From assembly GCA_023229505.1 (NCBI GenBank), contig JALNZD010000005.1:62001-126000 (forward strand): DNA of 64,000 nucleotides, written 5' to 3'. A program made the translations under genes and the position numbers. Below, in pieces: positions 7,536 through 18,318 of the stretch. Source of the DNA: Bacteroidales bacterium (GTDB lineage: Bacteria; Bacteroidota; Bacteroidia; Bacteroidales; JAGOPY01). Position 1 is the first letter of the stretch. Each line of letters begins with the position of its first letter. The notes under the pieces were generated by a model. That model was not told the origin of the DNA. It searched no databases and worked only from the letters and a program-made list of their open reading frames with translations.

Positions 7536-8156
7536 ATGGCGCGCAAATCAAAATACATACTTTCCTTCACCGCCGCATCTTTGCGGCTGAATGAGATGGT
7601 GAAGGTGGCTAAAACCGCCAATGAAATGGGCATATCAGACCTGAAGACGCTGAAAGATCGGGGCGTGGTGTTTGGTTCTGTGAAAAGCAGAACATCAGAA
7701 AGGGAATTTCGAGAAATCCAGAAAAGGTTGGAAGCATTCACCCCTGACCAGATGAATGTACTGATCAACGGCGATCTTATCTCCCAGAAGCAAATTGCGT
7801 TTTTGGCTGTATGCAAGCATTATGATTTCATTAGGGATTTCACCATCGAAGTTTTGCGTGATAAAACGCTGGTCTTTGACTACACGATCAATGAATCGGA
7901 TTTTAATTCTTTCATTGACCGCAGGATAAACGTTCACCCCGAACTGGAAACATTTTCCGAATCAACGCTAAAGAAAGCCAAACAGGTGATGTTTCGCATT
8001 TTGGAGCAATCTGGTATCATCAATAATGCCACCGACAAGGTGATCCTGCCACAAATCGTGCAACCAGATGTTGTCCGTGTGGTGGTGAAGGAAGACCCCG
8101 CTTGGCTGAAAATCTTCTTGATGGCAGATATGGACATAAAACAGGTAAAATATTAG
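7536..8156 (+). CDS. brxA: BrxA, BREX protein of DUF1819 family
   Basis: A 206-residue protein matching BrxA in size, gene order and sequence character: an N-terminal SFTAASLRLNEMVKVAKTA stretch and a later RRINVHPELETFSESTLKKAKQVMFRILEQSGII helical part, as in the NusB-like DUF1819 family. BrxA is a small DNA-binding BREX component whose exact contribution to phage restriction is not settled. It begins immediately after the XRE gene stop and is followed one base later by brxB, so expression is tightly coupled. Confidence 0.9.
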   Translation: MARKSKYILSFTAASLRLNEMVKVAKTANEMGISDLKTLKDRGVVFGSVKSRTSEREFREIQKRLEAFTPDQMNVLINGDLISQKQIAFLAVCKHYDFIRDFTIEVLRDKTLVFDYTINESDFNSFIDRRINVHPELETFSESTLKKAKQVMFRILEQSGIINNATDKVILPQIVQPDVVRVVVKEDPAWLKIFLMADMDIKQVKY

Positions 8157-8157
8157 T

Positions 8158-8736
8158 ATGGAAGATATTGTAAAGAAATTCGACCACTTGTACAAGGTTA
8201 TATCCAATGAGGATTTTTTAAGCAAAAAATCTTTGGGCGGGGAGATACCTTTCTTTATTTCCGCCTATGATCCCAGACAACAAGTCGAGGTTGATAGGGC
8301 AGTGAAAGGGCTGAAAAACAAACTGGAAACTGGTGGAATCCCCGTGCTGGAACTGAACCTATATGATCTGTCGCTGGAAATCCTGAGCAATGAACTGGGC
8401 GAGGGGGAAATTTTCGAACTGGAAAAGAGTATGGACAAACGGGAGTTCAAGGAAGCCCTGCAATCAATACTTGATCTCAACGAAGTTCTGATTCCGAAAA
8501 TCAAGTCCATCATTAATGCCAGTAACGCAAGAGTGTACTTCCTGACGGGCATCGGGCTGGTGTTCCCGTTCATCCGCTCGCACAACGTGCTGAACAACCT
8601 TCAAAATGTGGCTAAGAAGGCTCCGACTGTATTGTTCTTCGCTGGCGACTATAACGGATTATCGCTGGAACTTTTTGGCTTGCTCAAGGATGACAATTAT
8701 TACCGCGCATTTAACATAGAGAACTACAAATTATAG
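8158..8736 (+). CDS. brxB: BrxB, BREX protein of DUF1788 family
   Basis: A 192-residue protein with features of DUF1788: the FFISAYDPRQQVEVDRAVKGLKNKL opening and ARVYFLTGIGLVFPFIRSHNVLNNL near residue 120-145. The TVLFFAGDYNGLSLELFGLLKDDNYYRAF tail is characteristic. In BREX it is a core protein thought to work with BrxC and PglZ. It is placed between brxA and brxC with gaps of 1 and 2 bp. Confidence 0.9.
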   Translation: MEDIVKKFDHLYKVISNEDFLSKKSLGGEIPFFISAYDPRQQVEVDRAVKGLKNKLETGGIPVLELNLYDLSLEILSNELGEGEIFELEKSMDKREFKEALQSILDLNEVLIPKIKSIINASNARVYFLTGIGLVFPFIRSHNVLNNLQNVAKKAPTVLFFAGDYNGLSLELFGLLKDDNYYRAFNIENYKL

Positions 8737-8738
8737 AG

Positions 8739-11700
8739 ATGATACTCAAAGACTTTTTCGAAAAGGACATTAACCGTTCCATAGAAACGGTTATCAAAGC
8801 CGACGACCAAGAACACGTGCTTGACGAAGTGGTGGAATACGTGGTTACCAAAGAGGTATCCAAGAAAATCCGCGACTTCTTTTCGGCTTATAATGATTAC
8901 AAGGGCGCCAACGGCGTATGGATATCTGGCTTTTTCGGGTCAGGGAAATCCCATTTGCTGAAGATTCTTTCGTATGTCTTGGAGAACCGCGAATACGATG
9001 GGTACAGACTGGGTGAGTTATTTGCCGAAAAAATCAAAGATGATTCTTTTCTGAAAGCGGACATCATCAATGCCACCCGCATCAAGTCCGAATCCATCTT
9101 ATTTAACATCGACCAACAGGCACAGATCACCACCAAACAGGAAGAAGATGCCCTGTTGAATGTCTTCTACAAGGTCTTTAACGACCATCTGGGCTATTAT
9201 GGCGCTCAGCGCCACGTGGCGGAATTTGAACGCTGGATTGACCAAGAAGGGTTATACAAGGAGTTTCAGGAAGAGTTTGAAAAGCAGACGGGCGAGTTCT
9301 GGTCTAATGCCCGCAGGAAGTACTTTTCGCCAAAGGTTAAAGAAGGCATTGGCAATACGCTTGCCAAACTGATGGGCAAAAAGCCCGAAGACTATAATAA
9401 TATCATCGACACCATTCGCACTGATTCCAAAGTGTCGGTGGATGACTTCTGCAATAAGGTGCAGGAGTACATAAAAACCCAGCCTAAGGGCTTTAGGCTG
9501 AATTTCTTTGTGGATGAAGTGGGGCAGTACATTTCGGATAACACCAAACTGATGCTCAACCTACAGACCATAGCCGAAACCCTTGCCTCAAAAACCAAAG
9601 GTGATTCGTGGGTTCTGGTAACCTCGCAGGAAGACATAGAAAGTGTCGTTGGCGATATGAATAAAGCCCAGCAGAACGACTTCTCAAAGATTCAGGCACG
9701 ATTCAAAACCAAGATACCCCTGACTTCCGCCAATGTGGACGAAGTCATAGAAAAAAGGTTGCTGAGCAAAACAGAAACTGCCACCGACCTTCTGAAAAAC
9801 GTGTGGAAGCGCGAGCAGTCCAAAATGGAAACCTTGCTTTCGTTTTCACAGGTGGGCGTTCAATTCAAAGGGTACCAAAGCGATGCGGATTTCATAAACA
9901 AATATCCCTTTGTATCATACCAGTTCGACCTGTTCCAGCAATGCATCAAGGCTTTGTCCACCCACAACGCTTTTCAGGGCAAGCACGCTTCGGTGGGTGA
10001 AAGGTCGATGCTGGGGGTATTCCAGCACGTGATCCAGCAGATTGAAACCAAAGACCAGAGCGCCTTTGTCAGTTTTGACCTTTTGTTTGAAGGCATTCGC
10101 TCCACGATCCGTGGAGAGTTGCAGAGCGCTATCATCCTTGCCGAAAAGCAAGTCGACGATGAATTCGCCGTAAAAGTACTGAAGGCGCTGTTTATGGTCA
10201 AGTTCTTCAGCAATTTCAAGACTACGGCACGGAATATCTCGACGCTGATGATAGATGGCATTAATGTCGACTTAAAAGAACACGACCAGCGGGTGAATAA
10301 AGCCCTTGCGCTTCTGGAGAACCAGACGTATATCCAGCGCAGCGGCGAATTGTATGAATACCTGACTGATGACGAAAAAGACATAGAACAAGCCATAAAA
10401 GCCACCGACATAGATGACGGGCAGGTTACCCAGTTGTTCAAGGAAATCATATTCGACACCATTATTGGGGAGAACAAGATTCAGTTTCTGGATAACAGGC
10501 AGGAATATGAATACGCCAGCAAGATTGATGGAACCATTCTTGGTAGGGAAAAAGAACTGGTGGTGGAGATCATCACCCCGAACTTCCGCGATCACGACAG
10601 GGAAGATTTTTTCAAATCCCAGACAATGGGCTACAGCACCCTGCTGATGATGGTCTTGCCTAATGACGAACATCTGCTAACTGACATCAGAATGTACCTG
10701 AAAACCGAAAAGTATATCCGCCAGTACCAGTCTACGACCAATAAGGAAAATGTTAAACGCATCCTTTATGATAAGGCTCAGCAGAACATTACCCGTAGGG
10801 CGAGCCTTGTGAATCTGTTAAGGCGTTCGCTTGGGGAGTCGGATGTTTATATGAACGGGATGAAGCAGGATTTTGGTAGCGCTTCGGATGGCAAGAACAA
10901 ACTGGTGAAGGCATTCCAGAACCTTGTGAAACTGGCATACCCTAATCTGAAAATGTTGGGCACGACACAGTTTTCAGAAGATACCATCAAATCCATCATC
11001 CGCAGCAACCAAGATGACCTGTTTGGTACGGATGAAACCACAATGTCTGTAGCGGAAAGCGAGGTTCTGAACATCATCCAGCGAAGGAAAATGCAATCCG
11101 AAAGAACCTCTCTGAGCGATCTGCGGGATAAATTTGCCCGCATACCCTATGGCTGGTATTCGAACGCCATCTGGAGCCTTGTGGCAAAATTGTACAAGCG
11201 CGGGAAGGTTGAACTCATTCAGGATTCCAACCTGCTGGAAGATGACGATGTGTTGATTGCCCTAACCAATAACAGGTATTATGGCAATACTTTGCTGGAA
11301 CCACAGGTTGACATTGACCCGAAATTGATCAAGGAATTGGCAACGGTGTATAACGACTTCTTCGACGAGCCCTGCCCCGCAAAAGAAGCCAAGGATGTGG
11401 CAATTGCTTTCAAAAATAAACTCAACGAGGAACTGGTGTGGCTCAACCAACTGCTGATGAATAAAGAACCATATACTTTCTTGGATGTGCTGACACCTGT
11501 TGCCGATTTCATCGAAAAACTAAGCAGAAAGGAATATACCCATTACCTGACCAATGTAAAGACTTTTGAGGATGATTTGCTGGATTACAAGGAAGGGATC
11601 ATAGACCCGATTAAGAGGTTTTGGAATGGCGAACAGAAGAAGATTTATGACTCCATCCGTGTTTTGTTCAGCGGGAACCAGTCCAATCTGGAATACATCG

Positions 11701-12230
11701 AATGCGATGAACTTACTGTTCTTCGGAATGCGATGGAACATTCCCAGCCATATAAAGGCGATGTTATCAAAGATGCCAAATCAGCCAAGGATGCATTAAG
11801 CAATAAGATCATCAAACTCATTGAAGAGGAAAAGGCTCTTACCAAAGAAAAGATTGAATCTGCTATTGACCGCCTGAAATCACACGATGATTTTAATAAA
11901 CTGGATGCCGATAAGCAGAAGATGCTTTTAAAGCCTTTTGAAGATGAATTAAACAAATTAAAGGATCAACGCTTTATTGCCAATCTTCGTGAAACACGGG
12001 CAAAAGTTACGGGCAGTTTGCTGGAACATCAATTGAACGAAATGGTGCGACTAACCACTCCGACAGATAATGTTGGTGAGCCACTTATGCATTATCGGCG
12101 GATTAATTCCATCAAAGTTAATTTTCCCAAAAACGAACTGAAGACAAAAGAGGATGTGGATGCGTATGTGGAAGCCCTGAAGAAGGAACTCAACGAATTA
12201 ATCGAACAGAACAAACGAATATCCCTGTAG
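8739..12230 (+). CDS. brxC: BrxC, large BREX P-loop ATPase
   Basis: A 1163-residue ATPase, close to the usual BrxC length of about 1200. A Walker A motif GFFGSGKSH lies at residues 64-72, and a LNFFVDEVGQYI segment further on looks like Walker B. The rest is long, helical and charged with no membrane segments. BrxC is the STAND/AAA-like ATPase of the BREX complex and is needed both for restriction and for host methylation in characterised systems. It lies 2 bp after brxB and 3 bp before pglX. No frameshift or internal stop was found. Confidence 0.95.
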   Translation: MILKDFFEKDINRSIETVIKADDQEHVLDEVVEYVVTKEVSKKIRDFFSAYNDYKGANGVWISGFFGSGKSHLLKILSYVLENREYDGYRLGELFAEKIKDDSFLKADIINATRIKSESILFNIDQQAQITTKQEEDALLNVFYKVFNDHLGYYGAQRHVAEFERWIDQEGLYKEFQEEFEKQTGEFWSNARRKYFSPKVKEGIGNTLAKLMGKKPEDYNNIIDTIRTDSKVSVDDFCNKVQEYIKTQPKGFRLNFFVDEVGQYISDNTKLMLNLQTIAETLASKTKGDSWVLVTSQEDIESVVGDMNKAQQNDFSKIQARFKTKIPLTSANVDEVIEKRLLSKTETATDLLKNVWKREQSKMETLLSFSQVGVQFKGYQSDADFINKYPFVSYQFDLFQQCIKALSTHNAFQGKHASVGERSMLGVFQHVIQQIETKDQSAFVSFDLLFEGIRSTIRGELQSAIILAEKQVDDEFAVKVLKALFMVKFFSNFKTTARNISTLMIDGINVDLKEHDQRVNKALALLENQTYIQRSGELYEYLTDDEKDIEQAIKATDIDDGQVTQLFKEIIFDTIIGENKIQFLDNRQEYEYASKIDGTILGREKELVVEIITPNFRDHDREDFFKSQTMGYSTLLMMVLPNDEHLLTDIRMYLKTEKYIRQYQSTTNKENVKRILYDKAQQNITRRASLVNLLRRSLGESDVYMNGMKQDFGSASDGKNKLVKAFQNLVKLAYPNLKMLGTTQFSEDTIKSIIRSNQDDLFGTDETTMSVAESEVLNIIQRRKMQSERTSLSDLRDKFARIPYGWYSNAIWSLVAKLYKRGKVELIQDSNLLEDDDVLIALTNNRYYGNTLLEPQVDIDPKLIKELATVYNDFFDEPCPAKEAKDVAIAFKNKLNEELVWLNQLLMNKEPYTFLDVLTPVADFIEKLSRKEYTHYLTNVKTFEDDLLDYKEGIIDPIKRFWNGEQKKIYDSIRVLFSGNQSNLEYIECDELTVLRNAMEHSQPYKGDVIKDAKSAKDALSNKIIKLIEEEKALTKEKIESAIDRLKSHDDFNKLDADKQKMLLKPFEDELNKLKDQRFIANLRETRAKVTGSLLEHQLNEMVRLTTPTDNVGEPLMHYRRINSIKVNFPKNELKTKEDVDAYVEALKKELNELIEQNKRISL

Positions 12231-12233
12231 AGA

Positions 12234-15200
12234 ATGAACACAAACCAACTCAAGAAATTTGCGCAGGAAGCACGCATAAAACTTATAGAACAGGTCGGGG
12301 CAAAACTTTCCTTTGTGCTGACTGCTGATACGGCTGTATTGCGTGAACAAGCTGGACAACTAAAACAACTGCGGGAAGAATTAAATAGAACCACCAAGCA
12401 GCAGTTGATCGAAAAGGTTGCCTATACGTGGTTTAACCGTTTGATGGCGCTGCGGTTTATGGATGCCAATGACTATCAGCCCTTGGGCATCCGTGTCATT
12501 ACGCCAAAAGAAGGATATACCCTGCCAGAAATGCTGGACGAAGCAAAAAGGGGCAACATACCCGAAGAACTGCGATTAAACAGGCAAAGGGTGTATGATC
12601 TGCTGGATAACCGCATACCCAGTTCAAATCCCCAGAATGAAGCATTCAAGGAACTGCTGATCGCGTCCTGCAACCATCTTCACAGCACTTTTCCCTTCCT
12701 TTTTGAAAGAATTAATGATTACACGGAACTGCTAATGCCAGATGATTTAACCAGCGACTTTTCAATTGTTACGCAGGTGCGAAATGGGATGCCAGCAGAT
12801 GATTGCAAGAACGTGGAAATTATTGGGTGGTTATATCAATTTTATATTTCAGAAAAGAAGGATGAAGTTTTCGCTTCAAAGGAAAAAGTTAAAAAGGAAG
12901 ACATCCCTGCGGCAACCCAGTTGTTCACCCCAAGATGGATCGTAGAATATATGGTGCAGAATACGGTCGGAAAACTTTGGTTGCAGAACAATCCCAAATC
13001 CCGACTCAGGGAACATATGCCCTATTTCATTGAATCGGTATCGCTTACGGCAGATGATTATTTGAAAATAAGTTCCCCCGAAGAGATCAGATTACTTGAT
13101 CCCGCCAGTGGCAGCGGACATATTTTGGTATATGGGTTTGACTTGTTCACCAAGATATATGAAGAACAGGGGTATAACACCAGCGACATTCCGAAGTTGA
13201 TCATTGAAAAGAACCTTTACGGCTTTGAAATTGATGAACGAGCGGCACAACTTACAGCGCTTGCATTGATGATGAAAGCGCGGGAATACCAGCGCAGGGC
13301 ATTCAGGAAAGATATCAAGCCAATTGTTTTCTGTTTTCAGGATTTGCGATTGACTACTGGTGAAATAAAAGAATCACTGCGCTTGCTAAGCATACGGGTA
13401 TCGGATGAACTGATACACGACCTGAATCAAATGCAGCAAGCCACAAATTTTGGTTCATTGATCATTCCACATTCACATTCGACAGAAATCCAACAGGTAG
13501 GTGAAAAACTAAAGCAATTACTCACAAATGCTGATGTATTCCAGAGGAATAAAATAGAAGAACTGGTCAGAGCGGATGAGCAACTTAAAGCACTTGCAGA
13601 GAAATACCATTGTGTGGTGACTAACCCACCCTATCTTGGTTCCAGAAAAATGGAAGATGCTACATCTCAATGGCTAAAAGATGAAGGGTATTCAGATGTT
13701 TCTCGTGACTTGTACTCATCATTTATCAAGCGATGTATTACTTCGAGTATGAAAATGGGCTTAACAGGTATGATTACCCAAATTTCTTGGATGTTTACGA
13801 ATGATTTTAAAAAATTTCGAACAGTATTTGTTGAACAATATCATTTAGAGAGTAGCATTATTCTTGGTAGTGGGGCGTTCGAAACTATTTCGGGAGAAGT
13901 CGTTAAATCTTGCGTTTTCACAATACAAAACAATAAATCAAATTATCTAACAATTTTCATAGATTTATCTAAAACAAACGATAAAGAATCTGAACTTCAT
14001 AAATCACATAAATACCTTCGAAACATTAATATATATAAAAAGTTAAACCACCAAGCATTTGCTTATAAACTAAATGAAAAAAGTATAGACATCGTATCCC
14101 AATCAAAATTAATTGAAGATTTTATTGATGTAAAACAGGGTTTAGCAACAGGTAATAATGACAGATTTGTACGTTTCTATTGGGAAATTGAAAATAAGAA
14201 ATTCGCGGCTACTGCATCAAATTATAAGTTTGGTATAAAATGGTATCCCTATGATAAAGGTGGTGGATATCATAAATACTATGGTAATTATTTGAATGTA
14301 GTGGATTGGGATATGGATGGGGATGAAATCAAGAATTTCAAGGATGCAAATGGTAGTTTAAGGTCAAGACCCCAGAATGAGTCCTTCTACTTTAAAGAAG
14401 GATTAACCTTTAATCTTACAGGGAGAATTTCGTTTAGGTATAAAGAACAGGGGCATATATTTGATGTTCAAGGAAGTAGTTTGTTTTTAAAAAAGGAGTC
14501 AAATCTGACTTACCAATCATTCTGTGGCTTCCTTAACTCAAAACTTGCTGGATTCTTTACTGAACTAACGAATCCAACAATGGTTACGCAAGTTGGAGAT
14601 ATAAATTCAATCCCGATAGTAATACCCCCAGAAGATACTATAATATATTTTGATAAACTGTCTAATTCGAATATATTAAACTCTTTTGAAGACTGGAACA
14701 AATTTGAATCTGCCTGGGGCTTCACAAAATGTTCTCTTATAATTAACTTGGATAACCATTTAAGGAGTATTGATGAAATATATGGGGAGTATACACAGAA
14801 ATGGCGTCGGAATTTCTATAACCTTCATCAAAACGAAGAAAAAATAAATAGCAAATTCATAGAAATTTACGGCTTACGGGATGAATTATCTCCAGATATT
14901 CCTTTAGAAGACATCACAATTCTCCAAGACGAATTAGACAGAAAAGCCCTTGTCAAACTCAATAAGAAATTTGTCCGCGATCCAGAAACCCACCAAGTCC
15001 TGAACTACAACGAAATAGAATTGCCCTTTATCCCCCAAGAGATTATGGCGCAGTTCATCAGTTATTCGGTGGGTTGTATGTTCGGGCGCTACAGTCTGGA
15101 CAAAGATGGATTAGTTTTGGCAAATCAAGGGGAAACCCTTCAAGATTACCTTCAGAAGATCGGCAAATCGGCACAGGAATGTTCCTTCCTGCCCGATGAA

Positions 15201-15824
15201 GACAATATCATCCCTATATTGGATAATGAATGGTTCGAAGATGACATCGTGGGAAGGTTCCACCAATTCCTGAAAGTAACGTTCGACGAAAAGAACTTCA
15301 ACAAGAACCTTGCTTTCATAGAAGAACAGATTGGCAAGGATATCCGCAGTTATTTCATCAGAGATTTCTACTCAGACCATATCCAGCGTTATAGAAAGCG
15401 TCCGATATACTGGATGTTTTCCTCTCCCAAGGGCTACTTTAATGCTTTGATCTATATGCACCGTTACACGCCCGATACGGTTAGCAATATTCTGAACAAA
15501 TACCTGAAGGAGTTCATCGGCAAACTGCACACCCGCAAGGAACATCTTCAGCGGGTTCAGATCAGCGGCTCACCGTCTGAAAAGACCAAAGCCATCAAGG
15601 AAACCGATAGCATAGACAAAATGCTGATTGAATTGCAGGAATACGAACGCGACGTATTATTCCCGCTTGCAACGGAACGAATATCCATTGACTTGGATGA
15701 CGGCGTGTTGGTGAACTACAACAAGTTCGGCAAGGCTGTCAAAGAGGTTAGCGGATTAAACGACAAACAGACCAAAGATAAGGTCAGGAAATTTGATTGG
15801 ATTGACACAACGCAGATACGATGA
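12234..15824 (+). CDS. pglX: PglX, BREX adenine-specific DNA methyltransferase
   Basis: A 1196-residue N6-adenine methyltransferase that marks the host chromosome at the BREX site and is required for phage restriction. The SAM-binding motif LLDPASGSGHILVYGFD has its Asp near residue 289, and the catalytic motif NPPYLGS begins at residue 464. The part after the catalytic motif (about 13,690-14,950) is clearly more AT-rich than either side (25% GC at 14101-14160 against 48% at 13261-13320). It covers the expected target-recognition region, which suggests exchange of the specificity part. The gene overlaps pglZ by 4 bp (ATGA). It is full length, with none of the homopolymer switches known from some phase-variable pglX genes. 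Confidence 0.95.
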   Translation: MNTNQLKKFAQEARIKLIEQVGAKLSFVLTADTAVLREQAGQLKQLREELNRTTKQQLIEKVAYTWFNRLMALRFMDANDYQPLGIRVITPKEGYTLPEMLDEAKRGNIPEELRLNRQRVYDLLDNRIPSSNPQNEAFKELLIASCNHLHSTFPFLFERINDYTELLMPDDLTSDFSIVTQVRNGMPADDCKNVEIIGWLYQFYISEKKDEVFASKEKVKKEDIPAATQLFTPRWIVEYMVQNTVGKLWLQNNPKSRLREHMPYFIESVSLTADDYLKISSPEEIRLLDPASGSGHILVYGFDLFTKIYEEQGYNTSDIPKLIIEKNLYGFEIDERAAQLTALALMMKAREYQRRAFRKDIKPIVFCFQDLRLTTGEIKESLRLLSIRVSDELIHDLNQMQQATNFGSLIIPHSHSTEIQQVGEKLKQLLTNADVFQRNKIEELVRADEQLKALAEKYHCVVTNPPYLGSRKMEDATSQWLKDEGYSDVSRDLYSSFIKRCITSSMKMGLTGMITQISWMFTNDFKKFRTVFVEQYHLESSIILGSGAFETISGEVVKSCVFTIQNNKSNYLTIFIDLSKTNDKESELHKSHKYLRNINIYKKLNHQAFAYKLNEKSIDIVSQSKLIEDFIDVKQGLATGNNDRFVRFYWEIENKKFAATASNYKFGIKWYPYDKGGGYHKYYGNYLNVVDWDMDGDEIKNFKDANGSLRSRPQNESFYFKEGLTFNLTGRISFRYKEQGHIFDVQGSSLFLKKESNLTYQSFCGFLNSKLAGFFTELTNPTMVTQVGDINSIPIVIPPEDTIIYFDKLSNSNILNSFEDWNKFESAWGFTKCSLIINLDNHLRSIDEIYGEYTQKWRRNFYNLHQNEEKINSKFIEIYGLRDELSPDIPLEDITILQDELDRKALVKLNKKFVRDPETHQVLNYNEIELPFIPQEIMAQFISYSVGCMFGRYSLDKDGLVLANQGETLQDYLQKIGKSAQECSFLPDEDNIIPILDNEWFEDDIVGRFHQFLKVTFDEKNFNKNLAFIEEQIGKDIRSYFIRDFYSDHIQRYRKRPIYWMFSSPKGYFNALIYMHRYTPDTVSNILNKYLKEFIGKLHTRKEHLQRVQISGSPSEKTKAIKETDSIDKMLIELQEYERDVLFPLATERISIDLDDGVLVNYNKFGKAVKEVSGLNDKQTKDKVRKFDWIDTTQIR

Positions 15825-18316
15825 ACAAGATAGAAGAAGCATTATCAAAACTATTTGCCAAGCACCGTATCATCCTCTGGTACGACGAAGGCTCCGAACT
15901 AAAGGAAGAATTTGATGCGTTGGCATTGGAAGGCATTGAAAAGGTGGTGGTGGATAAGAATGAGTTTTACGTCAAGTATTTAACCAACAAGCAAAAGCCC
16001 AACCAGCAGTTCCTGTTGTACATTCCCGCCAAAAAGCCCGTTCATTCAGAAAACTGGTTGCTGGATATGGAACTGGCGCATTATGTCTTCCAGACCAAAC
16101 AGGAAGCGATGTTCGCCCAAGAACTCGAACTGGATTATGATTTCACCGCGCTCATTGCCGAACACATAGAATTTTTCAAAAACAAGGATCGCAGAGCATT
16201 ACTAAAGGATTTGCTGGGCAAGGAAGATGACTTCCAAGCCATCCGTTATAAAATGCTGGCGGTGCTGTTCAATACCGATAATGTCAGTCTTATTTCTTTC
16301 CTACAGGTACACGCATCAGCCTATAACGACGGCAATGAACGTTACGACAGGGAACTGGAACGCTATAACCTGAAAACGTTTTACTGGAAGGAGATATCCC
16401 GCAAATATGGCTATACCAATGAAAAACCCACAGTATATGATTTCCTTATAGAGGTTTTCAACAATAATTTTTCCATTAGCAAGCGCACAGGTATAGCAAA
16501 GGAGTCCAAGATATTAATATCAATGTGGAAGGACTCCATCTCCTACAAGGATGCCTACCGCTCCCTATCCCAAAAGATCGCAGGTGATCTGAAAATAGAG
16601 TCCGTGCTGAATGATGCAAGCATTGATGATGTCATCGACGATGATTTGTTCGAACTGATCGACAAGAAAATCATTTCCGAACTGGCACAACTGATCTGTG
16701 AAGAAGGCATCTCCGCCGACAGGCTGAGCCAACTGACCAAGAAAAGGGAAAACAAGTACTGGTATCTGGATTACGAAGATTTCTATGCTTGTCTGGATAT
16801 GGGTATGCAGATGATCAGTTTGATCCGCAAAATTGACAAGACAGAGATCGGATCATTTGAGGATGGTATCAACGCTTATGCGGGAAAACAGTACCAGATT
16901 GATTACCATTACCGCAAATACATCTACCATTACCGCAGGGCAAAACAGAACAAAGTCCTGCAACCACTAACCGAAAAGGTGGAAAAGGTTTATTGCAATG
17001 ATTGGCTACTGGATTATGGCAACCGATGGCAGAAGATCATTGATGGCACCGATAAATGGTACAACCAGTACAAGGTGGCTCAGGGCAGGTTCTTTGCCGA
17101 CCACGTGCAGCCGTTTGTCAGCAAGGGTCAACGGTTGTTTGTGATCATCTCCGATGCATTTCGCTATGAATGTGGGAAGGAATGCCTGCAAAAGATTCAG
17201 GCGGAAAAACGATTCGAAGGTGAACTGGAGCATATGGTATCTACCTTGCCTTCCTATACCCAACTGGGAATGGCGGCACTGCTGCCAAACAAGGCAATGT
17301 CCTTCCAGCCAGAATCAGAATATGTGCTGATTGACGGCAATTCTACGCAGGGTGTTCAAGCAAGGAGTAAAATACTGGAGCAGAATGCTGGGGTTCGGGC
17401 AGCGGCAATCAACGCGGAAGATTTTGTGAAAATGAACTCCGCCACGGACGGCAGGGAGTTTGTTAAGCAGTATGATCTGATATACATCTACCACAACCGC
17501 ATTGACAAGGTGGGTGATGACAAGACATCGGAAGAAAAGGTGTTTGAAGCCGTGGAGCAGGAAATAGAGTTTTTGATGGATGTGTTGAAAAAGATCGCCG
17601 CTATGAACGGCAACAATATGTTCATCACGGCAGACCACGGGTTTCTTTACCAAAATAAAGAACTTGCCGACAGCGACTTCTCCATTGGGGAAATATCGGG
17701 TGATATCTGGAAGGAATCACGCAGGTATGTCATCGGCAAGAACCTCAAGGGTGATGCCAGCACAAAGCATTTCACCGCCGAGCAACTCAACCTTTCGGGT
17801 GATGCTGAAGTGCTCATTCCCAAATCCATCAACAGGATTCGAATCAAGGGCGCAGGAGCGCGGTATGTTCACGGTGGGGCAACATTGCAGGAAATCGTCA
17901 TCCCGCTGCTGAAGGTCGCCAAAAAGCGTCAGGATACCACCAAGCAAGTGGATGTTGACATTATCAAATCAACGGACAAGATTACCACCAATATTCTGGC
18001 GGTTTCCTTCCTGCAAACGGAATTGGTCAGCGATAAAGTCCTGCCACGACATATCAGAAGTGCCCTGTATGCCGATGACGGGGAAATGTTGAGCGATCAG
18101 TTCACATATCTGTTTGATGTTATGGAAGGCACTGAACGGATGCGCGAAGTGAAGCACCGTTTCCATTTAAGCAGCAAAGCCAGCGGAAAATACAAGAATC
18201 AGCGCATCAAACTGGTTTTGGAAGAACCCGTTGAAGGCACCAGCAAGTGGAAGCAGTACAAGGAATACACATATACCCTGAATATTTCATTCACCAACGA
18301 TTTTGACGATATGTAA
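15821..18316 (+). CDS. pglZ: PglZ, BREX alkaline-phosphatase-superfamily protein
   Basis: An 831-residue BREX core protein. The phosphatase-like domain shows a metal-site motif VIISDAFRYECGKE, with Asp at residue 445, and a second one ITADHGFLYQ with Asp605-His606. These are the two signatures used to define PglZ. The N-terminal 400 residues are helical and probably bind partners. Translation is coupled to pglX by a 4-bp overlap, and brxL starts 2 bp after it. Its substrate is not known even in studied systems. Confidence 0.95.
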   Translation: MNKIEEALSKLFAKHRIILWYDEGSELKEEFDALALEGIEKVVVDKNEFYVKYLTNKQKPNQQFLLYIPAKKPVHSENWLLDMELAHYVFQTKQEAMFAQELELDYDFTALIAEHIEFFKNKDRRALLKDLLGKEDDFQAIRYKMLAVLFNTDNVSLISFLQVHASAYNDGNERYDRELERYNLKTFYWKEISRKYGYTNEKPTVYDFLIEVFNNNFSISKRTGIAKESKILISMWKDSISYKDAYRSLSQKIAGDLKIESVLNDASIDDVIDDDLFELIDKKIISELAQLICEEGISADRLSQLTKKRENKYWYLDYEDFYACLDMGMQMISLIRKIDKTEIGSFEDGINAYAGKQYQIDYHYRKYIYHYRRAKQNKVLQPLTEKVEKVYCNDWLLDYGNRWQKIIDGTDKWYNQYKVAQGRFFADHVQPFVSKGQRLFVIISDAFRYECGKECLQKIQAEKRFEGELEHMVSTLPSYTQLGMAALLPNKAMSFQPESEYVLIDGNSTQGVQARSKILEQNAGVRAAAINAEDFVKMNSATDGREFVKQYDLIYIYHNRIDKVGDDKTSEEKVFEAVEQEIEFLMDVLKKIAAMNGNNMFITADHGFLYQNKELADSDFSIGEISGDIWKESRRYVIGKNLKGDASTKHFTAEQLNLSGDAEVLIPKSINRIRIKGAGARYVHGGATLQEIVIPLLKVAKKRQDTTKQVDVDIIKSTDKITTNILAVSFLQTELVSDKVLPRHIRSALYADDGEMLSDQFTYLFDVMEGTERMREVKHRFHLSSKASGKYKNQRIKLVLEEPVEGTSKWKQYKEYTYTLNISFTNDFDDM

Positions 18317-18318
18317 TT

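Noticed and set aside
8897..12397. Several long antisense frames opposite brxC
   Set aside because: They mirror the codon pattern of brxC, are Ser/Leu-rich without domains, and brxC itself is a certain gene.
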